Shown one piece after another: positions 39,901 through 45,980 of a stretch of DNA of 53,944 nt. The translations under genes and the position numbers were made by a program. How positions within the stretch are numbered: position 1 is the stretch's first letter; each line of letters begins with the position of its first letter. This DNA comes from Streptomyces sp. ISL-11 (GTDB lineage Bacteria > Actinomycetota > Actinomycetes > Streptomycetales > Streptomycetaceae): NCBI RefSeq assembly GCF_018614525.1, contig NZ_JAGGOL010000111.1, forward strand, positions 1 to 53,944. Reading direction: 5' to 3'. Below the pieces are notes generated by a model. That model did no database searches. It was not told the origin of the DNA and worked only from the letters and a program-made list of their open reading frames with translations.

Positions 39901-42646
39901 CGGTGACCTCGGCACGCTGGCCGGCGGGCTCGGCATGGACGAGGACACGCCCCTGCGCTCGGTGCTCCCGGCCCTGTCGGCCTGGCACCGGCGCCGCCAG
40001 GACGAGTCCCTGACCGACCGGTGGCGCTACCGCGTCACCTGGAAGCCCGTGACCGAGCCGGCCCGGCCCGCCCTGACCGGCACCTGGCTGGTGGCCGTAC
40101 CGCGCGACGCGGCCGGCGACCCGGCCGTCGAAACGGTGATCGGCTCCCTCACCGCGCACGGCGCCCAGGCCGTACAGCTGGCCGTGGACGCCACCGAGGG
40201 CCGCGCGGACCTGGCCCGCCGGCTGAGCGAGGCAGGCGACGGCTTCACCGCGGTCGTCTCGCTGCTCGGGCTCGACGACCGGCCGTACCCGGACCACCCC
40301 GTGGTGCCCGGCGGCCTCGCCGCCACCCTGACCCTGGTGCAGGCACTCGGCGACGCCGCCCCGAACACCCCGCTGTGGTGCGTCACCCGCGGCGCCGTCA
40401 CCACCGGCCCCGCCGACACGGCCGGCACCGGCCGGCAGGCACAGGTGTGGGCGCTGGGCCGGGTGGTGGCCCTGGAGCACCCCGCGCTGTGGGGCGGTCT
40501 CGTCGACCTGCCCGAGGGCGTGGAGCCCTCGGACGGCCGTACGGCACGCCGGCTCGCCGCCGCGCTGTCCGGCGCCACCGGCGAGGACCAGATCGCGGTC
40601 CGCGACCACGGCACGTACGCCCGTCGCCTGGCCCGGGGCGAGACCCCGGCGGAGGACGGCCGGCCCTGGGAGCCGCGCGGCACCGTCCTGGTCACCGGCG
40701 GCACCGGTTACATCGGCGGGCAGGTCGCCCGCTGGCTGGCCGGCGCCGGCGCCGAGCACCTGGTGCTCACCGGCCGCCGGGGCCCGGCCGCCGACGGCGC
40801 CGAGGAGCTGAAGGGCGAACTGGAGGCGCTCGGCGCCCGGGTGACCATCGCCGCCTGCGACATGGCGGACCGGGACGCGGTCGCCGGGCTCCTCGGCTCC
40901 CTCGCCGCCCTGCCGCCGCTGACCGCCGTGGTGCACGCCGCGGGCGTCGGCACACCGGCCATGCTCATGGACACCGACGTGGCGGAATTCGCCGACGTGC
41001 TCGGTGCGAAGGCCGCGGGCGCGGCACACCTGGACGAACTCCTGGGCGACCGGGAGCTGGACGCCTTCGTGCTGTTCTCCTCCGGAGCCGCCGCCTGGGG
41101 CAGCGGCGGGCAGTCCGCCTACGCGGCCGCCAACGCCTCGCTCGACGCCCTGGCCGAGCACCGGCGCGCCCGCGGACTCACCGCCACCTCCATCTCCTGG
41201 GGTCTGTGGGGCGGTGGTGGCATGGTCGACGCCACCGCCGAGGAGCGGCTGCGGCTGCGCGGCCTGGACGCCATGAGCCCCGAGGCGGGCGTCCTGGCGC
41301 TGCGCCGCGCGGTGGAGCGCGACGAGACGACGCTGGTCGTCGCCGACGTCGACTGGGCGCGGTTCGTGCCCGGGTTCACCGTGGCCCGCACCAGCCCCCT
41401 CATCGGCGACCTCCCCGAGGTCGTCCGCTTCCTCGCCGAGCAGGAGGGCGAGACCGCGGAGGGCGCCGGCAGCGAACCGCCGCTGGTCCGGCGGCTGGCC
41501 GGGCTGGAACCGGCCGAACACGGTGCGGCGATCGTGGAGTTCGTACGGGCGGAGGCCGCCGCCGTCCTCGGCCACGCCTCCAAGGACGCGGTCCTGGACC
41601 GGCAGGTCTTCCTGGAGCTGGGCTTCGACTCGCTCACCGCGGTCGAGCTCGGCAAGCGCCTCGGCCGGGCCACCGGCCTGCGGCTGCCGAGCACCCTGGT
41701 CTTCGACCACCCCACGCCGGCCGAGGTCGGCGAGCGGCTGCGGGGCATGCTCGCGGAGGGCCGCCGCACCGAGGCGGCGCCCGGGACGGGCCAGGACGCG
41801 GCACCGGCGGAGCCGGAGGACATCATCGTCACCCTCTACCAGGAAGCCGGCCGGCAGGGCAGGCTCGCCGAGGGGATCGAGATGGTCCAGAGTGCCTCAC
41901 GTCTGCGACCGGTCTTCGACACGGCCGGCGCGGCCGGCCACCGGATCACCCCGGTCCGCCTGGCCGCGGGCACCGCGGACCCGCACTTGGTCTGCTTCGG
42001 CCCGTACATGGCGCCCTCGGGCGTCCATCAGTACGCCCGGTTCGCCGCCGGCTTCTCCGGCCGGCGCAGCATCTGGGCGATGCCCGAGCCCGGTTTCGCC
42101 CCCGGCGAGGCGCTCCCGGCCGACGTCGACGCGCTCGTCCAGGTGCACACCGAGGCCATCGAGCGGAGCGTGGGCGACGAGCCGGTCGTGCTCGTCGGGT
42201 ACTCCTCCGGCGGCTGGGTCGCGCACGCCGTGGCCTGCCGGCTCCAGCGACTGGGCCGCCCGGTGCGGGGCATCGCGATGCTCGACAGCTTCACCCGCCG
42301 CGAGAACATGGCCGACCGCTTCCAGTCGGCGGTGGCCCAGGAGTCGTCCGAGCGCTTCGAGTTCATCTCCGCGCCCGGCACCCAGCTGACGGCGATGGGC
42401 GGTTACCTGCGCGTCTTCGACGGCTGGGAGGCTCCCGAGGTCTCCGCGCCGACCCTCGTCGTCCGCGCCGCGGAGTGGATGGCCGACGGCACGGCCGGTC
42501 CCGACGACCGCCCGGCCCCGCCGGAGCACGCCTCGACCGTCACCGAAGTGCCCGGCAACCACTACACGATGATGGAGCGGTACGCGGACTCCGCCGCGGC
42601 CGCCGTCGACGAGTGGCTCATTAAGCTGCGCACCGAGGGGGAGTGA
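27950..42646 (+). CDS. Terminal trimodular type I PKS with thioesterase (modules 6-8), 4898 aa
   Basis: Three KS-AT-KR-ACP modules are followed by a releasing TE. The ATG at 27950 has GGGTGA at 27937 as ribosome site and begins the docking coil EQKLLDYLKRVTADLKQT, the same class as in the 6147 gene. The frame stays open far upstream, but that part only overlaps the previous synthase out of frame. Each module should leave a hydroxyl, and the last adds an alpha-methyl. The TE makes this the final synthase, where the chain is cyclised or hydrolysed. Modules 6 and 7 share long, nearly identical DNA tracts, while module 8 has a distinct KS (TACSASL, NGTSFSEG) and AT. The 80-nt leader holds a pyrimidine- and T-rich run (27907-27930) unusual for this locus. 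Confidence 0.97.
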   Translation: MENEQKLLDYLKRVTADLKQTRRRLHEVETKDQEPIAIVAMSCRYPGQVSSPEQLWQLVENGADAVSGFPTDRGWDLDGLYDPDPEKSGTCYTREGGFLHEAGRFDPGFFGMSPREALATDPQQRLLLEIAWETFERAGLDPLSVKGSRTGVFVGLAYQGYAGGGDALEELEGFLLTGTAPSVASGRVSYTFGLEGPAVTVDTACSSSLVALHLAVQALREGECSMALAGGAAIMANTGMFTEFSRQRGLAVDGRCKSFAADADGTGWGEGVGMLLVERLSDAQRHGHPVLAVVRGSAVNQDGASNGLTAPNGPAQQRVIRQALASAGLSPADIDVVEAHGTGTTLGDPIEAQALLATYGQDRPEDRPLWLGSLKSNIGHTQAAAGVGGIIKMVQALQHEKLPKTLHAEQPSPHIDWTSGAVRLLTEPVEWPEGDRPRRAAVSSFGVSGTNAHTIIEQAPTAPGGPEAAEATRAESSPAEDRAPVAWTISARNTAALREQAERLLSHVLGVADARAVDVAYSLATSRAALEHRAVVVGSDLDELTAGLRAVAEGSSSAQVVEGEAGREGKLAVLFSGQGSQRLGMGRELYASFPAFAEAFDAVCAELDACVGEPLRDVIFGEDAGALNETGFTQPALFAVEVALFRLVESWGVRADHLAGHSIGELAAAHVAGVLSLADAAALVAARGRLMQALPRGGVMVAVQATEEEVLPLLAGFESEAGIAAVNGPTSVVLSGTEDAVMAVVGRLEGRKTKRLPVSHAFHSPLMEPMLAKFRTVAEGLSFSAPAIPIVSTLTGQLVAADELCDPEYWVRHVRQAVRFADAVTTLAAEGARTFLEIGPGGVLTAMAQDSLDETATAIPSLRTDRPEPEAVITALAHLHINDVPLDWHAVFAGRDARRVDLPTYAFQRAQYWLEGTDSASGREAAVDPAEAGFWESVESGDLAAFAGRIDVADDAPLSSVLPALSSWRRKLREQSTVDAWRYQVAWKPSAALADLKGTRLSGTWLAVLPDSLADDAWASDTLRTLREHGADVRVVTTDAATDRAALAEQLRTALTDATSVTGVFSLLAVDERPSPAHGAMTAGLATTLALVQALGDADVDAPLWCATRGAVSIGSSDPIRSPHQAQVWALGRVAALEHPGRWGGAVDLPDAVDDRAGRRLAAVLADAGAEDQLAVRGSGVFVRRLVRAPQAAAKAGAAWQPRGTVLITGGTGALGGHVARWLAGAGAEHLVLTSRRGPAAQGSDELRAELEALGARVTIAACDVADRDAVTALLDGLPGDCELTAVVHAAGIGTPGMLSDTTPEAFAEVLSAKVAGAVHLDELLGDRQLDAFVLFSSISGVWGAGGQAAYSVANASLDALAERRRARGLAATAVAWGPWADGGMVEDGDAEDRLRRRGLTALAPELAVSALRGVLERDETTVTVADVAWDRFAPAFTLLRPSPLLDDLPDVRAALAAAAGEDTGTADTVPAFVRRVTGLSPADQARAVLELVRTEAAAVLGHSGIEAVASERAFRELGFDSLTAVELRNRLTKATGIALPSTLVFDHPSPAVLAVHLRTELTGALAHGTATADPAGAGTLTTTASDDEPIAIVSMSCRFPGDVRSPEELWRLVAEGRDAVSGFPTDRGWDLETLYDPDPDKSGTTYAKDGGFLHDVGDFDPMFFGISPREALAMDPQQRLLLEISWEAFERAGLDPTALRGTRTGVFIGSGYQDYAARLLSVPEDLEGYIGTGSSGSVVSGRIAYTFGLEGPAMTVDTACSSSLVALHLAVQALRRGECAMALAGGVTVMSSPNAFIEFSRQRGLAPDGRCKPFAGAADGTGWGEGVGLLLVERLSDAERNGHRVLAVVRGSAVNQDGASNGLTAPNGPAQQRVIRQALESAGLTPADVDVVEAHGTGTTLGDPIEAQALLATYGQDRPEDRPLWLGSLKSNLGHTQAAAGVGGIIKIVQALEHGLLPKTLHVDEPTPHVDWSTGDVELLTEPVAWPADGRTRRAGVSAFGVSGTNAHVIIEQAPETAPAEPAEPAPAAGRGIPWLLSGNTAQSLRRQADRLLLHMTEHPELGLPDVGLSLATSRAALEHRAAVVADDRDGFLDGLRKLVDDKPSPAVAAAVAAPDNKLALLFSGQGSQRPGMGAELYDAFPAFADAFDAVCAHLDVHLDRPLREVMFGTDAGPLNETGFTQPALFAVEVALFRLVESWGVRADVLAGHSIGELAAAHVAGVLSLADAAALVAARGRLMQALPRGGVMVAVQATEEEILPLLAGFESEAGIAAVNGPTSVVLSGAEDAVMAVVGRLEGRKTKRLSVSHAFHSPLMEPMLAEFRTVAEGLSFSAPAIPIVSTLTGQLVSPDELCDPEYWVRHVRQAVRFADAVTTLAAEGARTFLEIGPGGVLTAMAQDSLDETATAIPSLRTDRPEDIALTTALAHLHVNGTPVDWDVFFAGTGARAVDLPTYAFHHQRYWLDAPVLEARQQSTADAWQYRVTWQRVVETGRASASGRWLLLTTAGAVAHETGVALGEALAARGAHTTTLTVDGAADRETLAALLREAGDGPRPAGVVSLLALDDVASPPGGPDLSQGLALTLALVQALGDAEVDAPLWCVTRGAVSTGASDAPTHPAQAQVWGLGRVAALEYPHRWGGLVDLPETLDARALSRLTGVLTGGDGEDQVAVRDTGVQARRLGHLTTSRPSGEPWQPRGTVLVTGGTGALGGHVARWLAGAGAEHLVLTSRRGPAARGSDELRAELEALGARVTIAACDVADRNAVTALLDGLSGEPELTAVVHTAGVETPGMLSDTTPEVFAEVLSAKVAGAVHLDELLGDRQLDAFVLFSSIAGIWGGGGQAAYSAANAFLDALAAARRARGLTATAVSWGPWGDGGMAGGEGVAESLARRGLRLMPAASAVSALAQALTRDETAVTVADVDWEVFAPTFTVSRPSPLLGDLPELREAARPADEGLSDTAAALRRTLTAAEPEDRTRTLVELVRAEAAAVLGHSGPEQIEPDRAFRELGFDSLTAVELRNRLSRVTGARLPSTLVFDYPTAAALGEWLLGELLGAEASAAPEAAVTAAEDEPIAIVAMSCRLPGGVRTPEDLWRLVDEGTDAMGPFPTNRGWDLEGMYHPDPDHEGTTYAREAGFLYDLPDFDPAFFGISPREAVAMDPQQRLLLETSWEAFERAGIDPTTVRGSRTGVFVGSGYQDYVRRHLEVPDGVEGYLGTGNAASVISGRISYTLGLEGPAVTVDTACSASLVALHMAATALRRGECDMALAGGVTVMSSSGAFVEFSRQRALSADGRCKAFSTDANGTSFSEGAALLLVERLSDARRNGHEVLAVVRGSAINQDGASNGLTAPSGRAQQRVIRQALANSGLSAADVDVVEAHGTGTSLGDPIEANALLATYGQERGDDRPLWLGSLKSNIGHTQAAAGAGGIIKMVQALRHRVLPRTLHVSEPTSHVDWSSGAVRLLTEPVAWAPNGRPRRAGVSGFGVSGTNAHVIIEEAPGAEPATEAAAPQESPVVEPVTVPLVLSARSAEALEEQAGRLAELLRDGSGPRPHDVAYSLATTRTAFDQRAVVVGTDATGLAASLDALASGLPDERTARGSATAGRQPVFVFPGQGSQWAGMAVELLDTSPVFRQWMDACGRALEPFVDWTLEDVLRETAGAPTLERVDDIQPVLWAVMVSLAELWRACGVRPAAVVGHSQGEIAAACVAGALTLDDAARLVVRRSRLLSRLSGLGGMVSMPESEAQVTERLTRWDGRLSVAAVNGPRTVVVAGDLDALEELLELCETEGVAAKRLKVDCPSHCVQVEVIRDELAEVLAEMNPGAPKVPFCSTVTGTLVDTPLDAAYWYRNLRQTVRFEQATRQLLADGHQVFIEISPHPVLAYGLQETLEAAVGEGGQEVVVPTLRRGDGGTRRFLTSLGEAYAHGVPVDWRAVFAGWDVATVGLPTYPFQRQRYWLTAAEGTADGQETVTSAVDAEFWEAVERGDLGTLAGGLGMDEDTPLRSVLPALSAWHRRRQDESLTDRWRYRVTWKPVTEPARPALTGTWLVAVPRDAAGDPAVETVIGSLTAHGAQAVQLAVDATEGRADLARRLSEAGDGFTAVVSLLGLDDRPYPDHPVVPGGLAATLTLVQALGDAAPNTPLWCVTRGAVTTGPADTAGTGRQAQVWALGRVVALEHPALWGGLVDLPEGVEPSDGRTARRLAAALSGATGEDQIAVRDHGTYARRLARGETPAEDGRPWEPRGTVLVTGGTGYIGGQVARWLAGAGAEHLVLTGRRGPAADGAEELKGELEALGARVTIAACDMADRDAVAGLLGSLAALPPLTAVVHAAGVGTPAMLMDTDVAEFADVLGAKAAGAAHLDELLGDRELDAFVLFSSGAAAWGSGGQSAYAAANASLDALAEHRRARGLTATSISWGLWGGGGMVDATAEERLRLRGLDAMSPEAGVLALRRAVERDETTLVVADVDWARFVPGFTVARTSPLIGDLPEVVRFLAEQEGETAEGAGSEPPLVRRLAGLEPAEHGAAIVEFVRAEAAAVLGHASKDAVLDRQVFLELGFDSLTAVELGKRLGRATGLRLPSTLVFDHPTPAEVGERLRGMLAEGRRTEAAPGTGQDAAPAEPEDIIVTLYQEAGRQGRLAEGIEMVQSASRLRPVFDTAGAAGHRITPVRLAAGTADPHLVCFGPYMAPSGVHQYARFAAGFSGRRSIWAMPEPGFAPGEALPADVDALVQVHTEAIERSVGDEPVVLVGYSSGGWVAHAVACRLQRLGRPVRGIAMLDSFTRRENMADRFQSAVAQESSERFEFISAPGTQLTAMGGYLRVFDGWEAPEVSAPTLVVRAAEWMADGTAGPDDRPAPPEHASTVTEVPGNHYTMMERYADSAAAAVDEWLIKLRTEGE
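29828..30549 (+). repeat. AT cassette, copy B2 (module 6)
   Basis: This is a gap-free match to 13590-14311 and 34475-35196, with the shared motifs GFESEAGIAAVNGPTSVVLSG and GRKTKRL. Codon use shifts toward G- and T-ending codons relative to the flanking KS and KR. Confidence 0.85.
31577..31966 (+). repeat. KR tract, copy K1 (nearly identical to 36059-36448)
   Basis: The first part of the catalytic KR in module 6 aligns gap-free (offset 4482) with module 7, with few differences. It also shows a run of G- and T-ending codons (GGT, GCG, TTG, CAT). It is a second conversion-like tract, independent of the AT cassettes. Confidence 0.8.
34475..35196 (+). repeat. AT cassette, copy B3 (module 7)
   Basis: It matches B1 and B2 gap-free from CTGAATGAGACGGGCTTTAC onward. 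Immediately upstream the AT is ordinary high-GC DNA that does not match them, so the left breakpoint can be placed near 34475, inside the domain. Confidence 0.85.
36059..36448 (+). repeat. KR tract, copy K2 (module 7)
   Basis: This is the partner of 31577-31966. Identity fades in the active-site loop, where module 7 reads SIAGIWGGGG and module 6 SISGVWGAGG. Confidence 0.8.
37160..41760 (+). other. PKS module 8: KS-AT(methylmalonyl-like, CPSH)-KR(A type)-ACP
   Basis: KS: TACSASL (Cys codon 37679), HGTGT, NIGHTQ. AT: GHSQGE (Ser codon 39044) places it with methylmalonyl-type ATs, but the usual YASH reads CPSH (codons 39344-39355). Methylmalonyl is the best guess and another branched extender is possible. 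Dimerization element FWEAVERGDL to LPALSAWHRR is present (about 39880-39995). KR: GGTGYIG from 40692, no LDD (HAAGVGTPA), Trp in AAWGSGGQ and Tyr present, so A type. ACP Ser codon 41630, followed by VELGKRL instead of the VELRNRL of most other modules. Expected unit: alpha-methyl, beta-hydroxyl, next to the released carboxyl. Confidence 0.88.
41820..42643 (+). other. C-terminal type I thioesterase domain (macrolactonising or hydrolysing)
   Basis: This alpha/beta hydrolase domain is fused to the last ACP. The nucleophile elbow GYSSGG puts Ser at codon 42203 (residue 4752). The acid is probably the Asp in MLDSF, and the base is His in PGNHYTMM near the end. It removes the full chain from ACP 8; an internal hydroxyl attack would give a macrolactone. 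Ring size cannot be told because the chain start is not in the window. Confidence 0.92.
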
Positions 42647-42661
42647 GCACGGTGTGAAACG

Positions 42662-42699
42662 GGTGTGCGGTGGGCTCCCACGGGGGCCCACCGCACACC
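42662..42699 (+). terminator. Stable stem-loop between terminal PKS and type II thioesterase
   Basis: The arms GGTGTGCGGTGGGC (42662-42675) and GCCCACCGCACACC (42686-42699) are perfect inverted repeats of 14 bp around a 10-nt loop. They lie 16 nt after the PKS stop. No T-run follows, so this may be a partial terminator or a 3'-end stabiliser that sets TE II expression apart from the PKS mRNA. Confidence 0.7.
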
Positions 42700-42753
42700 T
42701 CACCGCTCCTCCTCCCCGCACGTCGTGAACACCCTTGAAAGGAAACACCGTTC

Positions 42754-43554
42754 GTGATCGACAACACCGACCCGGCCGGCCGGGACACCGAGGACAACGG
42801 CCTGTGGATCCGCAGGTTCCACCCGCGCCCCGACAGTGACGTCCGGCTGGTCTGCCTGCCGCACGCCGGCGGCTCCGCGAGCTTCTTCTTCCCGGTGTCC
42901 CAGGCCATGCCGGAGTCCGTCGAGGTGCTGTGCGTGCAGTACCCCGGGCGCCAGGACCGCCGCAAGGAACCGCTGATCGACAACATCCCCGACCTCGCCG
43001 ACCGGGTCTTCGCCGCCCTGCTGCCCTGGGCGGAGAAGCCGTTGGCGCTCTTCGGGCACAGCATGGGCGCCACGCTCGCGTTCGAGATCGCCCGGCGCTT
43101 CGAGCGCGAGCGTGGCACCGTCCTCGCCGGTGTCTTCGCCTCCGGCCGCCGTGCGCCCTCGGCCCCACGGCACGAGACGGTGCACGAGCGCGACGACGAG
43201 GGCATCCTGCGCGAGCTGAGGAGCCTGAGCGGCACCAATACGCAGATCCTCGGCGACGAGGAAGTCCTGCGCATGGTCCTGCCGGCCATCCGCGCCGACT
43301 ACCGTGCCGCCGAGACGTACACCTACGAGCCGGGGGAGCCGCTGCGCTGCCCGGTCGTCGGCCTGACCGGTGACGACGACCCGAAGGTCACGGTGGCGGA
43401 GGCCAGGGCGTGGGGCGATCACACCGACGGCGCCTTCGACTTCCACGTGTTCCCCGGCGGCCACTTCTTCCTGGCCAACCATCAGAGGGAGATCAACCGG
43501 CTGATAGTGGACCGGCTCACGACGCGGGCCGGGAACGCGCCCGTGGCGGGCTGA
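42754..43554 (+). CDS. Stand-alone type II thioesterase, 266 aa
   Basis: This is a discrete alpha/beta hydrolase of the type II thioesterase family, which removes wrongly primed or stalled acyl groups from PKS carrier proteins. N-terminal signature LVCLPHAGGSASFF, nucleophile FGHSMG (Ser103), acid in GDDDPKVTV (about Asp208) and base in PGGHFF (His237); length is normal for the family. The start is GTG at 42754 with GAAAGGAAA (42737-42745) upstream. It lies 107 nt after the terminal synthase on the same strand, the usual place for a proofreading enzyme. A 14-bp hairpin in the gap suggests its level may differ from the PKS. No signal peptide, so cytoplasmic. Confidence 0.94.
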   Translation: MIDNTDPAGRDTEDNGLWIRRFHPRPDSDVRLVCLPHAGGSASFFFPVSQAMPESVEVLCVQYPGRQDRRKEPLIDNIPDLADRVFAALLPWAEKPLALFGHSMGATLAFEIARRFERERGTVLAGVFASGRRAPSAPRHETVHERDDEGILRELRSLSGTNTQILGDEEVLRMVLPAIRADYRAAETYTYEPGEPLRCPVVGLTGDDDPKVTVAEARAWGDHTDGAFDFHVFPGGHFFLANHQREINRLIVDRLTTRAGNAPVAG

Positions 43555-43563
43555 GGACGCCCT

Positions 43564-43591
43564 CGGGCCGCGGACCTGTGACCGCGGCCCG
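43564..43591 (+). terminator. GC-rich stem-loop downstream of the type II thioesterase
   Basis: The inverted repeat GGGCCGCGG (43565-43573) and CCGCGGCCC (43582-43590), with one more C-G pair outside, sits 10 nt after the stop. It is the first of two hairpins before the convergent gene. Confidence 0.65.
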
Positions 43592-43623
43592 GAACCGGCG
43601 CGGTTTCCCGCCCGAGCGCGCCG

Positions 43624-43663
43624 ACGGCCCTTCGTCCGGTATGTGCCGGTCGAAGGGCCGTTT
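43624..43663. terminator. Intrinsic terminator between convergent genes
   Basis: The arms ACGGCCCTTCG (43624-43634) and CGAAGGGCCGT (43651-43661) enclose a second stem (CCGG with loop TATGTG), and TTT follows on the + strand. It lies between the + strand TE II and the - strand deacetylase, so it can serve both. This marks a sensible end of the PKS operon. Confidence 0.8.
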
Positions 43664-43707
43664 CCGTTGCCGGGACCGCGGCGGTGCCGGGCGCAGTCGC
43701 CGAGCCG

Positions 43708-45918
43708 CTACGAGGCGACGTCGGTCTGCGGCTTGCCGTCGTGGGAGGTCCAGCCCGTGAACGTCTGCTTGCCCGCACCCTGCTGGCGGGCGGTGCTCAG
43801 CTTCCCGTCCATGCCGAGGACGACCGCGACCGTGCGGCCCTGCGCGTCCTGGGCCATGCCGGGCGTGCCGCGGTGGGTGATGCCCGGACCCTGCCACGGG
43901 CCCGGACGCCCCGAGCCGGCGGACAGCCGGATGCCGCCCTTGCCGTCGCGGTCGGCGAGCACGGTGGTGGTCCCCGACTGGGCGATGGCGACACGGCCGT
44001 AGCCGCCGAGCGGCTCGCACTGGGCCGACACCCGCCAGCCGTCGTCCGCCGGCCGGTCGGCGACGACCACGCGGGAGGTGTCGGGCTGGCGCATGGCGAC
44101 GCGCATGCCGCCGCCCTGGAGCGGAACCAGGGTCAGCGGGCCGGTGACGGCGGGCAGCCGCGTCGGCTCCGCCATCTGCGGGGCACCACCCGGTCCCTGC
44201 GACATCCAGTGGTGCACGGTCTTGGTGTCGGCGGCAACGACGTGGATCCGGCCCTGGCCGTCGAGGGCCGCGTCGAGACCGTCGTGCACGTTGACGCTCG
44301 CGCCCGTCGTGGGCAGCGCGTCCCAATCCGTCCAGCCCTTGCCGCCGGGGCCGCTGCGGAAGGCGACCCCGCCGTCGAAGGTGCGGACGAAGACGTGGAC
44401 CGTGCCGTCCTGGTCGGCGACGGCGACGGGGTAGCCGACCTCCATCGAGCGCTTGGGTTCCGACTCGGGCGAACCGAGGCTTTCCCAGGGCCCGAAGGCG
44501 GGGGCACCGCCGGTCGCCTTCCCGGTCTGCAGGGCGGTGACGATCTCGCGCCGGTGGGTCCGGTCCTCCGTGCCCTCGGCGCCCGGCTTGCCCGCCGCGT
44601 CCCGCCGGTCGCCCTTGGGGACGGCCGGCAGCACCGTGCGTATGGAGAACAGCTGGAGCTTGCCGTCGGTGTGGCGCACCGCCTGCACCTGGCCCTCCAG
44701 CATCGAACCACCGACCGCGGTGGGCGAGGACCAGACGCCGGTGCCGGCCCGGGTCTCGGTCCAGCACTGCGCGGCACCGTCGAGGAGCGCGAACGCCGCG
44801 AGGCGCCCGTCGGGCAGCGGCTGCACCCAGCGCGTGGTGCCCGGGGCGCGGTGGCGGCAGTTGTTCGACCAGCGGACCTTCTTGGAGCGGGCGCCGACCT
44901 TGCGGTCGCCGCAGCCCGCGGGATCACCGCAGTCCTTGCCGTCGGCCCAGCCGTAGAGGTCGAGGAGCTTGACCTTGCGGTTGGTGGTGGCCTTGTCGAG
45001 GTTGCTGGGCAGCTGGGAGACCTCGTAGCCGATGTAGCTCTCCACGGCGGTGGGCCGGGAGTGCTTGCGGCCCCAGTACTCGGCGAGCGCCGCCTGGGCG
45101 AAGAACGCGGAGGTCGTGTGGTCCTGGTGGTCGTAGTGGGATATGCCCTCGGGTATCAGCGGCGTATCGGGGAAGTGCGGCTGCTTCGGCAGGTGCGTCG
45201 GGTTCGGGTCGAGGGTGCGGACCACGGTCGGCTGATAGCGCTCGAACACCGCGACGAGCGTGTCGATCAGGTGCTGACGCCCGTACTGGAAGGTGCGCCC
45301 GACCGGCGTGCCCGTCGGCCGCAGCGTCGTCAGCCGGGGGACCGCGCCGAGCCACAGACCGCGCAGGCTCTCCTTGCGCGGGTTCCGCATGGTCCGCGCC
45401 TCGATCAGCTCCAGGAAGATCAACTGGACCTGGGGGGCGGCGCGCAGCGTCTGGACCTCGACCTCGAAGCCGGGCAGCAGCGTGAGCGTCTCCACGTCCC
45501 ACGGGCTCAGCGCGTTGCCGGTCGCCATCACGGCCGTCGCCTCGCGGAAGCCGTTGACTCTGGCGCGTACGAACTCGGGACGCTTCTCGGGAAGCTTGTG
45601 GTAGTCGCGGGCGCCGGAGAGCTCATTGCGGCCGTCGGACTCGCCACCGGTGAGGCAGACCGTCACGGACGGGGCACCGCTGCGGACCGACTGCTCCAGC
45701 TCCGGGTTCATGAAGTACAGCGAGTCGTCGGGGTGCGCGATGACGTGGACGAAGGACTCGGACGTCACCACCTTGGCGTTGCGCGCCGGGGCACCCTTGG
45801 AGCCGTTCTTCTTCGCGTCGGGAGCCAGCCACTGCCAGGCTCCCACGGCGCCCGTTCCGACGACGATCCCGCCGCCGGCGACCTGAAGCACGCGTCGACG
45901 AGGTATGTGCCCTGGCAC
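43708..45918 (-). CDS. Exported PIG-L family deacetylase with C-terminal repeat domain, 736 aa
   Basis: The N-terminus (PRRRVLQVAGGGIVVGTGAV) resembles a twin-arginine signal followed by a hydrophobic stretch, so export is likely. Residues about 55-330 are a PIG-L/LmbE deacetylase domain: HPDD at 62-65 and HYDHQDH at 261-267 supply the zinc ligands and catalytic Asp. Relatives remove N-acetyl groups from amino sugars; the substrate here is unknown. Residues about 350-736 have recurring W-containing blades (for example TRWVQPLPDGRLAAFALLDG), suggesting a beta-propeller that may bind carbohydrate. The start is GTG, with GGGGGA just upstream. It converges on the PKS operon and is separated from it by terminators, so I see no reason to place it in the polyketide pathway. 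Confidence 0.88.
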   Translation of the reverse strand: MPGHIPRRRVLQVAGGGIVVGTGAVGAWQWLAPDAKKNGSKGAPARNAKVVTSESFVHVIAHPDDSLYFMNPELEQSVRSGAPSVTVCLTGGESDGRNELSGARDYHKLPEKRPEFVRARVNGFREATAVMATGNALSPWDVETLTLLPGFEVEVQTLRAAPQVQLIFLELIEARTMRNPRKESLRGLWLGAVPRLTTLRPTGTPVGRTFQYGRQHLIDTLVAVFERYQPTVVRTLDPNPTHLPKQPHFPDTPLIPEGISHYDHQDHTTSAFFAQAALAEYWGRKHSRPTAVESYIGYEVSQLPSNLDKATTNRKVKLLDLYGWADGKDCGDPAGCGDRKVGARSKKVRWSNNCRHRAPGTTRWVQPLPDGRLAAFALLDGAAQCWTETRAGTGVWSSPTAVGGSMLEGQVQAVRHTDGKLQLFSIRTVLPAVPKGDRRDAAGKPGAEGTEDRTHRREIVTALQTGKATGGAPAFGPWESLGSPESEPKRSMEVGYPVAVADQDGTVHVFVRTFDGGVAFRSGPGGKGWTDWDALPTTGASVNVHDGLDAALDGQGRIHVVAADTKTVHHWMSQGPGGAPQMAEPTRLPAVTGPLTLVPLQGGGMRVAMRQPDTSRVVVADRPADDGWRVSAQCEPLGGYGRVAIAQSGTTTVLADRDGKGGIRLSAGSGRPGPWQGPGITHRGTPGMAQDAQGRTVAVVLGMDGKLSTARQQGAGKQTFTGWTSHDGKPQTDVAS

Positions 45919-45980
45919 AGGTGTCCCCCCACTACTTTCCTGCGCCGAGCGAGCGCGGAGTCATACGAGCAAAGCGAAAG

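Noticed and set aside
43708..45918. PIG-L deacetylase as a tailoring enzyme of the polyketide
   Set aside because: It is convergent, separated by terminators, apparently exported, and there is no amino-sugar pathway in the window.
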